Shown one piece after another: positions 8,376 through 17,440 of a stretch of 64,000 bases of DNA. Within the stretch, counting starts at the first letter, position 1. Every line of letters starts with the position of its first letter. The notes beneath the pieces were generated by a model. That model was not told the origin of the DNA. It saw only the letters and a program-made list of their open reading frames with translations, and made no database searches. The translations under genes and the position numbers were made by a program. Source of the stretch: Kineococcus sp. NBC_00420 (GTDB lineage Bacteria; Actinomycetota; Actinomycetes; Actinomycetales; Kineococcaceae); the NCBI RefSeq assembly GCF_036021035.1, contig NZ_CP107930.1:372001-436000 (forward strand). Reading direction: 5' to 3'.

Positions 8376-10052
8376 TCAGGCGAGGACGGCGCGGGTCGTG
8401 GCTTCCTGCTCCGTGAGCACCCCAGCGATCAACGACTGACGCTGGTTGATCTCCTCCACCGCCGAATGAATCCCACTCAACGACGTCACCACCGCCTGCA
8501 CCCGATCCTGAATGGTCGCGACCTTCCGGCTCACGTCATCAGTAGCACGCTCGGTCTGACTCGAAAGCTCCTTCACCTCACCAGCCACGACCGCGAACCC
8601 CTTACCCGCCTCCCCCGCCCGCGCCGCCTCGATCGTGGCGTTCAACGCCAGCAGCTTCGTCTGCGCCGCGATCGACTGGATCGCCCGCACCACATCATCG
8701 ATCTCCGAGCTGGCCTGCCCCAGCGCCGCGACCTGACTGTTGGCCTCCTGCGTCAACGACTCCCCCTGAGCAGCGACCTCAGCCGCGGAAGTCACGTTGC
8801 GCTCCACCTCCGCGATCGAGGACAGCAACTCCCCACCCGCCTGGTGCAGACGGGTCTCAGCAGCGAAACGCTCCATCGCCTGTCCCACGAGGAACGCAGT
8901 GTTGCGCAACGCGCTCTCCCGACTACTCGACATGATCAAGGTCCGGGTGGCGAAGAAGTCCATCGTCCCGACCAGGCGCCCACCGACCAGCACCGGCAGG
9001 CAGACTCCTGACTTCACCCCCGCCCGCTGCGCCGCGGGAGCGCGGACACAGTCGGTCATCTCCCCGAGGTCCTCGACGAACATGAAGTCCTGCTTCGCCC
9101 AAGTCCGACCCGAGAGACCGACGCCCTTGGCGAAGGACGCCGAGAGCGTGACCCGGCGGAACTCCTCCCCCGCATCCCCCGACTCCAACTCGAAGCGCAA
9201 CACAGGTGTCCGCGCATCGGATTCATCCAGTCGCCAAAACGATCCGTACTGCCAGTCGAAGTCACGGCGGATCGTCTCCAACGCGGTCCGCAGCGCGCTC
9301 TGCTCATCCGCAGCGGTGGTCAGTTCCCGGATGACGGTGGAGACGGCATCGACGTCCTGAGCGGCCTTCTCCTGGCGGACCTGCTCGTGGACACGTTCCA
9401 ACGCCCCCGACACCAGCACGCCGACCGCGCGCAGGGCGTCCAACCGGCCCGGAGAAGGGTCAAGTTCCTCGGTGGTGAAGAAGTCCATCGTCGCCACGAC
9501 CTGGCCGTGCTCGATGATGGGGAAGCACACCCCGGACTTCACCCCGGCCCGCTGCGCCGCGGGTGCCCGGACGCAGTCGGTCATCTGGGCCAGGTCCGCG
9601 ACGAAGACCAGCTCACGCGAACGCCACGCCCGTCCCGAGAGCCCGACACCCTCAGCGAAGGACGCAGTCAGGGTGACCTCGCGGAACTCAGCACCCGCGG
9701 TCCCCGACTCCTGCGCGAAGCGCAGGACACCTGCCTCACGGCGGTGGCCCCGCTCACCGGATGGGTCGAGGGTCCAGTAGGAGCCGTAGGCCCAGCCGAA
9801 GCGTTCGCGCACCGTCTCCAACGCGACCCGCACCGCCTCGCCCGGGGTGGTGACCGTCGCCAACGCGCGTACGACCTCCGTCATCGCCGCGACGTCGGCG
9901 TCACTGTCAGCCGCGTGGCGGGTCAGGTCAGCGATCACCGCCGCCTTCCCGGACGACCTACCCAGCGATTTGCCGGACAGTCTGACGCGCGACGTCTTCG
10001 CTGCGGGATTCGTGAACACGGCTCTCGGTCCGATCTGAGTGACACGCCCCAC
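8376..10052 (-). CDS. Soluble methyl-accepting chemotaxis-type transducer with two GAF domains
   Basis: A 558-residue cytoplasmic chemoreceptor-like protein. Residues ~60-215 and ~225-390 are two GAF sensor domains that are obvious duplicates. Each carries the same block, MTDCVRAPAAQRAGVKSGVC, with two conserved cysteines. The C-terminal ~150 residues are an MCP signalling domain with the hairpin-tip sequence LNATIEAARAGEAGKGFAVVA, which would contact CheA and CheW. No membrane helix or HAMP domain is present, and the protein ends soon after the descending helix, so the signalling domain is short. It implies a motile host. No che genes are in the window. Redox or ligand sensing through the paired cysteines is possible but untested. 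Confidence 0.9.
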   Translation of the reverse strand: MGRVTQIGPRAVFTNPAAKTSRVRLSGKSLGRSSGKAAVIADLTRHAADSDADVAAMTEVVRALATVTTPGEAVRVALETVRERFGWAYGSYWTLDPSGERGHRREAGVLRFAQESGTAGAEFREVTLTASFAEGVGLSGRAWRSRELVFVADLAQMTDCVRAPAAQRAGVKSGVCFPIIEHGQVVATMDFFTTEELDPSPGRLDALRAVGVLVSGALERVHEQVRQEKAAQDVDAVSTVIRELTTAADEQSALRTALETIRRDFDWQYGSFWRLDESDARTPVLRFELESGDAGEEFRRVTLSASFAKGVGLSGRTWAKQDFMFVEDLGEMTDCVRAPAAQRAGVKSGVCLPVLVGGRLVGTMDFFATRTLIMSSSRESALRNTAFLVGQAMERFAAETRLHQAGGELLSSIAEVERNVTSAAEVAAQGESLTQEANSQVAALGQASSEIDDVVRAIQSIAAQTKLLALNATIEAARAGEAGKGFAVVAGEVKELSSQTERATDDVSRKVATIQDRVQAVVTSLSGIHSAVEEINQRQSLIAGVLTEQEATTRAVLA

Positions 10053-10207
10053 CAGGTGGTGGATCGTTCAAGGCATCGGGGTCTTTCCCCAGGCCCTTGA
10101 ACGGTTCGTGAACCGTTCACTCCCCAGGCGGTATCCGCACCCACCGTGTGGGTGAGCCCACACGCCACCCATTCGCCGGGGTTATCACGCACGGGTACGA
10201 GCCACTG

Positions 10208-10247
10208 TCTAGAACTAACTAGAAACTCATGAGAACTGACTATAACT
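10208..10247 (+). promoter_or_regulatory. Candidate promoter and operator of the carbonic anhydrase gene
   Basis: The divergent gap 10053-10414 contains a perfect dyad, TCTAG-AACTAA-CTAGA (10208-10223), followed by a -10-like TATAAC at 10241. A good -35 is not evident. The surrounding DNA is locally lower in GC than the rest of the region. Inference only. Confidence 0.35.
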
Positions 10248-10414
10248 CAGCAGAACCCCCCGTCCTGGGTCTCCGATGGTGCGCGGTGTCTACAGGCGGC
10301 CGCAGACGTCATTGCTGCTGCGAACGGGCGTTCTACACCCCGCAGCGCTCAACCACCCCCCGTCCGGCACCGACCACCATCAGGCACCTCCCGCGCCTCA
10401 ATGGAAAGAAGCCC

Positions 10415-11329
10415 ATGAACCTCCCCTCCACACCCACGACTGCTCTCACCCCCGCACAGCCCCCGGTTCGCGCTTCCTCCCCCACCCCGCACGACACCCC
10501 TGACACCGAGCCGGACCACCAACTACGCGCCACCGCGGACACCCTGGATCAGACCGGCGACCGGCGCAGCGCAGCCTGGATCCGGCTCCAGCAAGGCAAC
10601 CACCGCTGGGCGCACGGAGAGAGCGACGCCGGCCTCGGGCGGGGTGTGCAGCGCCGTGCAGACCTGGTCTCCGGGCAGACCCCGTTCGCGATGATCCTGT
10701 CCTGCGCCGACTCCCGCGTCCCCGCCGAACTCGTCTTCGACCAAGGCCTGGGTGACCTGTTCGTCGTCCGCACCGCCGGACACGCTCTCGACGACACCGT
10801 CCTGGGGTCCCTGGAGTACGCCGTCAGCATCCTCGGTGTCGACCTGGTACTGGTGATGGGCCACCAGGGCTGCGGAGCCGTTGCCGCTGCAGCTCAGGCC
10901 GTTACCGGTGGCGCGATCCCCGGGGGCCACATCCGCGGCCTGGTGGAGCGTCTCAGCCTCAACATCACCGCCGCCCACCACGCCGGCTTCACCGAGGGCC
11001 ACGACCTCGCCCGGTGGCACGCCGCCGCCACCCTCGAACAACTCCAGCAGCGTTCCAGCGTCTTGAGCGAAGCGGTCTTCCACACCCGTGTCGGTGTCAT
11101 GGCCGCCACCTACGAACTGACCACCGGACTCGTCGTTCCCGTGCCCGCCCGCCGCCCTGTCCCCACCGCGGAAGACGTCAACCAGAAAACCGCGCGCATA
11201 GAGGAAGGCCTCCACGTCGAGACCCCGAGTTTCAAACTTGTGGACGTCGAGGCCCGGGATGTAGAACCAGCCCACGCAACCACCGCATCAATAGCAGCAA
11301 TGCTGGCGGCGTCGAAGTCGACCGTTTGA
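10415..11329 (+). CDS. Beta-class carbonic anhydrase
   Basis: Interconverts CO2 and bicarbonate. The motif SCADSRVPAE supplies the zinc cysteine and the Asp-Arg pair, and GHQGCGA supplies the zinc histidine and second cysteine, so all ligands of the beta class are present. The chosen start is ATG 10415, preceded by AAAGAAG at a suitable distance. The frame is open upstream to 10229, but that part is Arg/His/Cys-rich and non-coding in character. The 304-residue product is longer than a typical ~200-residue enzyme, with a Pro/Thr-rich N-terminal ~45 residues and a C-terminal extension after the core. No signal peptide is seen. It is transcribed divergently from the chemotaxis gene and converges on the GGDEF-EAL gene. 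Confidence 0.9.
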   Translation: MNLPSTPTTALTPAQPPVRASSPTPHDTPDTEPDHQLRATADTLDQTGDRRSAAWIRLQQGNHRWAHGESDAGLGRGVQRRADLVSGQTPFAMILSCADSRVPAELVFDQGLGDLFVVRTAGHALDDTVLGSLEYAVSILGVDLVLVMGHQGCGAVAAAAQAVTGGAIPGGHIRGLVERLSLNITAAHHAGFTEGHDLARWHAAATLEQLQQRSSVLSEAVFHTRVGVMAATYELTTGLVVPVPARRPVPTAEDVNQKTARIEEGLHVETPSFKLVDVEARDVEPAHATTASIAAMLAASKSTV

Positions 11330-11406
11330 ACGTCCACGCGAGCGGAGCTGGGCTCAACAATATAGGCAGCTCAAGACCGGCGGTGCTCGCGAATGTGCAC
11401 GCCCAT

Positions 11407-13284
11407 CTACTCCATCCACTGAGCACTGAGGTCCTCCGCGGACTGCGGGGGACCGCAGTGGAAACCCTGCACGTAGTGGCAACCTGCACGAGCGACCTGC
11501 TCAGCTTGCTCCTCTGTCTCCACCCCTTCAGCGATCACCTTCAAGTCCAAACTGTTCGCAACGGTGACCACGGCGCTCACCAGGGCCTTGCGGCGCGGGT
11601 CCTGACCCAGCCCCGCGATCAGGGAACGATCGATCTTGGCCATACGCACCGGCAGCTCCACCAGCCGTGACAAGGAGGAGTAACCGGTCCCGAAGTCATC
11701 CACCGACAGCGGATGCCCGCGACGTTGCTGCTCATGCAGGTTGGGCAGCACCTGCGGATCGATGAAGGCACTCTCCAACAACTCCAAACCCAAGTGCTGG
11801 GCTCGCAAGCCGTGGCGGGCCACGGCCGTGGCCACCGTCGCGGTCAAACCCGGGTCGGCCAGCTCCCGGGCACTGAGGTTGACGTAGACGCACTGGGGGG
11901 CCCGCTCCCCCAGCTGCTGCAGCCAACGGCCCATCTGTGCACACGCCTGGTCGATGACCCACTGCCCAATACCCACGATCAGACCGTTGGCGATGGCCAC
12001 GTCGATGAAGTCCGCCGCAGGCAGCAGACCGTGATCAGGGTGCTGCCAACGCAGCAGGGCCTCGACGGCGTGCACGGCCCCGCCCGCATCGACGATGGGC
12101 TGGTAGTGCACCCGCAACTGCCCGTAGGGCAGAGCACGCGCCAACTGGCGCTCCAACTGACGGGTGGAGCGGTGCCAGCGCACCGCCTCCAGCGGCAACG
12201 GGTCAGGTGCTGCCCCCTCTGAGGTGCCGAGTTCGATCAGCTGGTCGTGGTGGTGCTGCTTGACGCGATACATCGCGGCGTCGGCATCAGCCAGCAGGTC
12301 ATCGGCGCTGAGGTGCTCTTTGCTAAACGCCACCCCGATGCTGGCCGAGACCACCAGATCCACCCCGGCCGCGCGGATCGGTTGAGCCAGGATGCGACGC
12401 AGACGCTCGAAGACGGCCTGCACGTGATCTTGCAGTTCAGCGGCATCACTTTGCGGCAGGTTCTCGCACATCAGGACCATCTCGTCCCCGGCCAGACGCG
12501 CCAGGGTGTCCTCATCGCGCAGCGTGGCGCTCATACGGGTAGCCAGAACGCTCAGCACCGTGTCCCCGGCGGCGTGTCCGAGAGTGTCGTTGACGGCCTT
12601 GAAGCGATCCAGGTCGATGAAGAAGACCGCGACAGTGCGCTGGTGACGTCGTGCGGCGTGCAGGGCGTGGGCGAGACGGTCGAAGAGCAACACCCGGTTG
12701 GGCAGGCCCGTCAGCGCATCGTGGTTGTTGCGGTGAGCCAGTTCGACCTCGGCTCGGCGGGCGTGGTCACGGTCGGCGGCCATCGTCAGGTAGGACGCGG
12801 TCACCTGGGCCAGCAGGCGCGCCGCCAGCAGCTCCTGCATCTGCCAGGTACCGACTTGGTGTCGGTAGAGGTCCAACGTTCCCCACACACGCCCGCGGCT
12901 GAGGAGCGGGACCGCGACCATGGCGGCGAAACCCGCCTTCAGGGCCAGCTCCGCGAACTGCGGCCACGCCGTCTGCACCGGGTCGCGGAAGTCGTCGACG
13001 ATCACGTCGACCTGAAAGAGCAGCGCGTCGTGGCAGGGGCCTTCCTGCATCAGCTGCTGCAACCCCTCCAGGTCGTCCAGCTCGGGGCGACTGGCGTGCA
13101 CGAAACGCATCGGTTCATCCGTCTTGATCATCACGCCGATGCCGTCGACGTGCAGGTGCTCCACCGCGATGTGCGCCAGGTGCGTGAGCAGCTCGTCGGG
13201 GCTGATGTCCTCGCTGGCGGCTGCGGCCAACTCGACCATGGCGCTGAGCAGTGTTTGCGAGCCTGGACCTGCGTCGGAGCTCAT
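11407..13284 (-). CDS. GAF-GGDEF-EAL protein
   Basis: A 625-residue soluble c-di-GMP enzyme. The N-terminal ~165 residues form a GAF sensor, followed by GGDEF (~185-355) and EAL (~375-620). The cyclase signature is AGDEM, a degenerate form, so this domain probably binds GTP or is inactive. The EAL domain keeps EALLRW, VNLSARE, the glutamate of LELLES, DDFGTGYSS, KIDRSL, AEGVE and QGF, so phosphodiesterase activity is likely. Start ATG 13284 is supported by a strong GGGGAGGG five bases upstream. It is the fourth c-di-GMP gene in the first 13 kb and faces the carbonic anhydrase gene. Confidence 0.9.
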   Translation of the reverse strand: MSSDAGPGSQTLLSAMVELAAAASEDISPDELLTHLAHIAVEHLHVDGIGVMIKTDEPMRFVHASRPELDDLEGLQQLMQEGPCHDALLFQVDVIVDDFRDPVQTAWPQFAELALKAGFAAMVAVPLLSRGRVWGTLDLYRHQVGTWQMQELLAARLLAQVTASYLTMAADRDHARRAEVELAHRNNHDALTGLPNRVLLFDRLAHALHAARRHQRTVAVFFIDLDRFKAVNDTLGHAAGDTVLSVLATRMSATLRDEDTLARLAGDEMVLMCENLPQSDAAELQDHVQAVFERLRRILAQPIRAAGVDLVVSASIGVAFSKEHLSADDLLADADAAMYRVKQHHHDQLIELGTSEGAAPDPLPLEAVRWHRSTRQLERQLARALPYGQLRVHYQPIVDAGGAVHAVEALLRWQHPDHGLLPAADFIDVAIANGLIVGIGQWVIDQACAQMGRWLQQLGERAPQCVYVNLSARELADPGLTATVATAVARHGLRAQHLGLELLESAFIDPQVLPNLHEQQRRGHPLSVDDFGTGYSSLSRLVELPVRMAKIDRSLIAGLGQDPRRKALVSAVVTVANSLDLKVIAEGVETEEQAEQVARAGCHYVQGFHCGPPQSAEDLSAQWME

Positions 13285-13458
13285 CGTGCCCTCCCCCTCG
13301 TTTGGAGCGAGCTGAGGTCACCTGACCCTGTGACGATCCTCGTCTCCGAAGGCCACGGCGTCGTAGGACTGACCCGGCGCCACCCGCGGTGACACGTCAT
13401 ATCGCTTCAAACTACTGCACCCCGGATCCCCTGACTCCACGTTTGGGAAACAGACGCA

Positions 13459-13740
13459 ATGATGTCCGGCATGACGGACCCCACCAGCAGCAGCCGCACT
13501 GACGTTGACAGCACTGCCGACGACGGCACAGGTATTGACGGCACAAGCAGTGACCAGCTGGGCGGGCAGGACAGCGGCGAAGACATGACCGGTGCCTCTC
13601 ATCAAGAGGTCGCCGACCTCGTGGACGAGCTGGAGGAGAAGGCCCTAGCCGAAGCCGGCGACCCCCAGCACAAGATCGCCGAGGAGGCTCACACTTCCGG
13701 GACTGACCGGGCCGCTGGAGACGCCGAGCCACCTGTCTGA
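13459..13740 (+). CDS. Small acidic hypothetical protein
   Basis: A 93-residue, Asp/Glu/Ser/Thr-rich protein without a membrane segment. The first ~45 residues are low-complexity (Thr, Ser, Asp, Gly). The second half has a helical acidic segment (HQEVADLVDELEEKALAEAG). The start is uncertain: ATG codons occur at residues 1, 2 and 5 and none has a good ribosome site. Divergent from the upstream GGDEF-EAL gene. Function not recognised. From its stop to 14048, about 300 bases, I see only a short open stretch near 13800-13937 that may be a gene remnant. Confidence 0.5.
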   Translation: MMSGMTDPTSSSRTDVDSTADDGTGIDGTSSDQLGGQDSGEDMTGASHQEVADLVDELEEKALAEAGDPQHKIAEEAHTSGTDRAAGDAEPPV

Positions 13741-14048
13741 GGTGGACCTGACCGCCCCACCCCTCGAGCCCACGAAGTGCTCAGGCCCCGGAAGACGACA
13801 CCGAGGATGCGCCGGTCGTCGTCAGACCCAGCTGCCTCCGGCCGCCCGTTTCCGAGATGCTCCGCCAGCACCAGGCGGCGCCACGAGACCTCGTTGATCT
13901 GCTACTCGCGGCGATGAGCGCTTGGTCGTGAAGGACGATCGCGCAGCACCCGGGCCTGCACAGACCGCCGCCGGTTCTTCGTGTCCCAAAAGAGGTCACC
14001 GGCGCAAGCGCGGACGTGCAGGCGCCAGGATGGTCTGTGTCAGCGACG

Positions 14049-14336
14049 ATGAGCACCGTGAGTCAGCGATCCTGGTTGATGGTGCGGGCGAGACGCAGCG
14101 AGTTGCGCACCATCGCCGTGCTCCAACTGATAGCCGCCGCCGGCTGGTGGCTGCTCGCCTTCTACCCGGACCGCAACGACTGGTTCCTCCTGGTAGCGAT
14201 CCTGTGGACCCTTGTGGCCGTTCGGTCGCTGGTGTCCTGGCGGCTGTGGCGACCGCAGCCGTGGCCACCGGCCGAGCCATTTGGGTCCGAGTCGTATGGG
14301 GCCGAGTCGTGTGGGGCCGAGCCACCCAAACGCTGA
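14049..14336 (+). CDS. Small two-helix membrane protein
   Basis: A 95-residue protein starting at ATG 14049. A basic N-terminus leads into two hydrophobic helices (IAVLQLIAAAGWWLLAF and WFLLVAILWTLVAVRSLV) joined by a short polar turn (YPDRND). The tail contains a 15-base tandem repeat that translates as GSESYGAESCGAE, a recent-looking expansion. No enzymatic motif is seen. A frame extending 11 codons further upstream has no better ribosome site. Confidence 0.6.
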   Translation: MSTVSQRSWLMVRARRSELRTIAVLQLIAAAGWWLLAFYPDRNDWFLLVAILWTLVAVRSLVSWRLWRPQPWPPAEPFGSESYGAESCGAEPPKR

Positions 14337-14458
14337 GGACAGTACGTGAGCATGACGCGGGCCCGGAGTTAGGGAATCATCGGCATCGGGCCTAACGATC
14401 CACAGGCAGCGGCCTCGTTCGACGAAAGACCCACCACGCGCGTGCGTGAAAAATCCGC

Positions 14459-14910
14459 TCATAGGCCTCTACTTCGCGTTAGTAAGCCCTCAGCAGCAGT
14501 CGCTTTCAAACCAGCAACTGCCTGGCCCCTCGTCCTCCCCCGGCGCAGCAGCAAGACCACGATGACGATGACGTTCAGCTTGATCCAGACGTCGAACGTG
14601 ACGACGTCCTTGGGCGCCGCCAGCCCGACAATTACTACCGACGGGGCGACCCCATTGAAGGCCAGGACGGTTGAAGCGCGCTGGGCGAAGGCTTCCCCCG
14701 CTTGTCGTGGTGATCGTGCATCCAGCGTGCCTGCTCGATGAAGGCCTGCACGATGCTGGGGTCCGTAGCGGGGTGAGTAGCCGGTGCCTCCTGGCCCGAG
14801 CCCGCCCCCTCGTGACGAGACGCAGCCCCAGACCCGGGCTGGGCTGGGCTGGGCTGGGCAGACCATGTCGGCGGTGCCGGACATCTCACGATCCGGTCCG
14901 TGATCGCCAT
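14459..14910 (-). pseudogene. Membrane protein gene broken by a frameshift
   Basis: Two overlapping frames together make one protein. The first (from 14910) gives a Pro/Ala-rich start and then a helix, VQAFIEQARWMHDHHDKR. Near 14694 the homology-like sequence moves to the next frame, which reads AFAQRASTVLAFNGVAPS and then a hydrophobic segment (KLNVIVIVVLLL). The switch falls in a run of G. A (GGGCT)4 pentamer repeat in the N-terminal part could also shift frame. The likely ancestor is a small bacterial integral membrane protein. It could be a phase-variable gene or simply dead. Confidence 0.4.
14836..14860. repeat. Pentanucleotide repeat (GGGCT)4 GGGCA
   Basis: Five tandem pentamers inside the N-terminal part of the frameshifted membrane gene. 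A unit length not divisible by three means copy-number change would alter the reading frame. Confidence 0.7.
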
Positions 14911-14937
14911 CTCGCTGCCTGCCTCGGCGTTTGCTTC

Positions 14938-14968
14938 TGTAATTGTTACACCTAGAGCGTTACATTTG
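14938..14968 (+). promoter_or_regulatory. Candidate AbiE operator and promoter
   Basis: An AT-rich island just upstream of the antitoxin start contains a dyad, TGTAA-TTG-TTACA (14938-14950), and a further half-site GTTACA at 14959-14964. AbiEi-type antitoxins are known to repress their own operon by binding inverted repeats upstream. The position fits that role. Confidence 0.5.
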
Positions 14969-14972
14969 CAGC

Positions 14973-16400
14973 ATGAGGACGTCGGATCTGACCACGGTCA
15001 CCGACCTAGCCGCCGGCCAGTGGGGCCTACTCACCACCGCCCAAGCCGCTCAAGCCGGCATCAACCGGGTACAGCTGACCCGCATGGTCACCGCCGGTGT
15101 CCTCGAGCGCGTCGCGCACGGCGTCTACGCCACCCCCGCCGTCCTCGGCGACGACCTGCTGTCCCTGCGGACCGCGTGGCTAGCGCTACAACCACGCGCC
15201 TCCGCCAGTGACCGCCTCGCTGACCCCCTCACCGCCGGGGTGGTCTCGCACACCTCCGCCGCCCACCTGCACCAGCTCGGTGACCTTCTCGCCGACGAGC
15301 ACGAGCTGACCCTGCCGAAGCGATATCAGTCCACCCGCGCCGGCGTCCGCGTCCACCGAGCCACCCTCACCGCCGGCGAGGTCACGCTCGCCGCGGGTCT
15401 ACCCGTGACCACGCCAGCACACACCGTCGCTGACCTGCTCAGCGCCGGTTACGACCTCGAGCACGTCGGGCAGGTCGCAGCCGATGCCGTCCGCCGCGGC
15501 TCGACCACCCCTGACGAGCTCGCCGTAGCGCTGCACCCGGCCGCCCCACGCTACGAAGCCGCCGACGGCACAGCCCTGACCCAGCGACTACTGGACGCCG
15601 GCGGCCTGGCCCCTCACGAACGGCCCGGCTACGACATCCGACTCGCCTCCCGACTGGAGCTGCTGCGCCGCTCCCTGGAGCAATCCGGGATGCACTCTCC
15701 CAGCACCAGCACCGGCGATGACAGCAACCGCCCCGTCATCGCCGGTGAGAGCAATCTCGCCATCGTGGCCACTGGCGTCATCACCCTGGCCACGCTGATG
15801 GAAGAGATCGCCGCCGACCCGCGGGTACGTGCGGCAGTAGCCGGACTCGCCCAGCGCACCCGCGCAACTCTCGCTCCGCTACGCAACCAACTCGTTCACG
15901 GCATCACCCCCGCAGTGCATGGCGCACGTAGCGCACGTTCTCGCCTTGAGGCGGCGCTACCCAGCCCGGACACTCAAGAACGAATCGTGGATTGGTTCGC
16001 CGACCCGGACAACCAGGCCGCGCTGACCCAGATGCTCACCACGCTGCAGATGCTGACCGCCAATCGGACGCCCGAGGGCTTCTCCACAGCCATCGACGAG
16101 CCCGCTCACCACGACACAGACAACGACGCAGACAACGACGCAGACAACGATGAGGACGCAGTCTCAGATGAGACCGGGGACGGCCACAGCGGGGACCGCG
16201 AGCGCCGTGGCGATCAGTCTGGGCGGGGTGGCCATCTCGGGAGTCCACGTGAGGAGTGCCGCGCTGTCCGGGGAGCTACCCAGAGTGGTCATGATCGTTT
16301 AGGTGAGGGCGCTGACGTTGGCGCACTGACCGGCGATGGTGTCGATGGTGGTCGTGCTGCTCGTCCAGCGGCCGCGGTAGACGAGGGGCGCGAGCAGTGA
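14973..16400 (+). CDS. AbiEi-family type IV antitoxin with a long C-terminal extension
   Basis: Antitoxin of an AbiE abortive-infection system. Residues ~5-60 form the AbiEi winged-helix domain (TTAQAAQAGINRVQLTRMV, then VYATP). The following ~150 residues match the usual C-terminal antitoxin domain (VVSHTSAAHLH, LPVTTPAHTVADLL). ATG 14973 is preferred over the upstream alternative at 14943 because the latter overlaps the putative operator. At 475 residues it is roughly twice the usual size. After residue ~240 there is an added helical segment, then an Asp/Asn repeat built from 12-base units and a Gly/Arg-rich tail of non-coding character. The stop overlaps the toxin start (GTGA), which supports this frame. 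Confidence 0.82.
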   Translation: MRTSDLTTVTDLAAGQWGLLTTAQAAQAGINRVQLTRMVTAGVLERVAHGVYATPAVLGDDLLSLRTAWLALQPRASASDRLADPLTAGVVSHTSAAHLHQLGDLLADEHELTLPKRYQSTRAGVRVHRATLTAGEVTLAAGLPVTTPAHTVADLLSAGYDLEHVGQVAADAVRRGSTTPDELAVALHPAAPRYEAADGTALTQRLLDAGGLAPHERPGYDIRLASRLELLRRSLEQSGMHSPSTSTGDDSNRPVIAGESNLAIVATGVITLATLMEEIAADPRVRAAVAGLAQRTRATLAPLRNQLVHGITPAVHGARSARSRLEAALPSPDTQERIVDWFADPDNQAALTQMLTTLQMLTANRTPEGFSTAIDEPAHHDTDNDADNDADNDEDAVSDETGDGHSGDRERRGDQSGRGGHLGSPREECRAVRGATQSGHDRLGEGADVGALTGDGVDGGRAARPAAAVDEGREQ

Positions 16401-17440
16401 ACGCCTTGCCCTACCGTGACGGCACCGCGTTGTGGCGGGCGCTGACCGCCCGGGCGCGGACTGCAGCAGCTGACAGTTCCCGCCCGGGTAATGAGCTGCT
16501 TCGACGCTTCGTTTACGACCGTCTCCTGGCCCGCGTCTTCGCTGATCTCCCCCCAGACCCAGACCTGGACCCGGGATCGAACTCGACGCGGGATACGGAG
16601 TGGGTGCTTAAAGGTGGGACGGCGGTCTTGGCCCGCGTCCACGACGCCCGCCACAGCAAAGACATCGACCTCCTGCACCGCCTCGGGGACATCGATGACG
16701 CCCTGGCTGCGCTGCGCGCAGCGCTCGAACGTGACCTGGGCGACTACTTCCGTTTCGTGCTGGGGACGGTGCGCCCCGTGGGTGGGCGCCAGCAGCCAGG
16801 CTTGGCCGGATACCGCGTGCAGGTCGAGGCCTACTGCGGGGTGCGGCGCTGTGAGAGATTCGGCATCGACCTGGTCACGGGTTCCCTCATGACCGCCGCC
16901 CCCGAACTGGTCCGTTCCAGCACCCCTTTGGACCTGCCCGGTCTACCCGCACCGACCGTGCGCGCCTACCCGGTCGTGGACCACATCGCCGACAAGGTCG
17001 CCGCGACCGAAGCCCGCTACCACAACGGCATCCCCACCATCCCCAGCATGCCCACCCACGTCGCCGACGTCGTTGTGGGAGACGCGGGAGTTGCGGGACA
17101 TGTGCGCGACGCCTTGGAAGGGAATCCCTCGACCCGGGTCCGTGACCTCATTGACCTGATCGTGCTCGCCCGCACCCAGGACGTCGACGGCGCCGCCCTG
17201 CACACCGCCATCGCCGCGGAGCGAACCCACCGCGGCCTAATGCACCGCGACACCTTCACCGTCCCCGCCGACTGGGCCACCACCTATCCGAAGCTGGCGG
17301 CCGCGACCCCGCACTGCCACGACCTGCCACAGCTGACATCGGCCGTAGCCTTTGTCAGCTCGTTCCTCGAACCCGCCATGACCGGCAGCGTCGAGCATCA
17401 TGTGTGGTCCGCTGTCGGCCACCTGTGGCGACCTCGCTGA
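16397..17440 (+). CDS. AbiEii-family nucleotidyltransferase toxin
   Basis: A 347-residue toxin partner of the AbiE system. The nucleotidyltransferase core is visible around residues 70-92, with LKGGTAVLARV and then KDIDLL, which provide the Gly-rich loop and metal-binding Asp-x-Asp. Later residues include LPAPTVRAYPVVDHIADKVAAT, typical of the family's C-terminal helical part. The GTG start overlaps the antitoxin stop by 4 bases and has GAGGGG upstream, so translation is coupled and toxin follows antitoxin. AbiE systems act as bacteriostatic toxin-antitoxin modules in phage defence. Type IV means the antitoxin does not bind the toxin directly. Confidence 0.87.
   Translation: MNALPYRDGTALWRALTARARTAAADSSRPGNELLRRFVYDRLLARVFADLPPDPDLDPGSNSTRDTEWVLKGGTAVLARVHDARHSKDIDLLHRLGDIDDALAALRAALERDLGDYFRFVLGTVRPVGGRQQPGLAGYRVQVEAYCGVRRCERFGIDLVTGSLMTAAPELVRSSTPLDLPGLPAPTVRAYPVVDHIADKVAATEARYHNGIPTIPSMPTHVADVVVGDAGVAGHVRDALEGNPSTRVRDLIDLIVLARTQDVDGAALHTAIAAERTHRGLMHRDTFTVPADWATTYPKLAAATPHCHDLPQLTSAVAFVSSFLEPAMTGSVEHHVWSAVGHLWRPR

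Noticed and set aside
13781-14056. Minus-strand 91-codon frame and a plus-strand fragment ending at 13937
   Set aside because: Composition is Ser/Arg/Cys-rich and typical of antisense GC-rich DNA; the plus fragment has no start or homology I can name.
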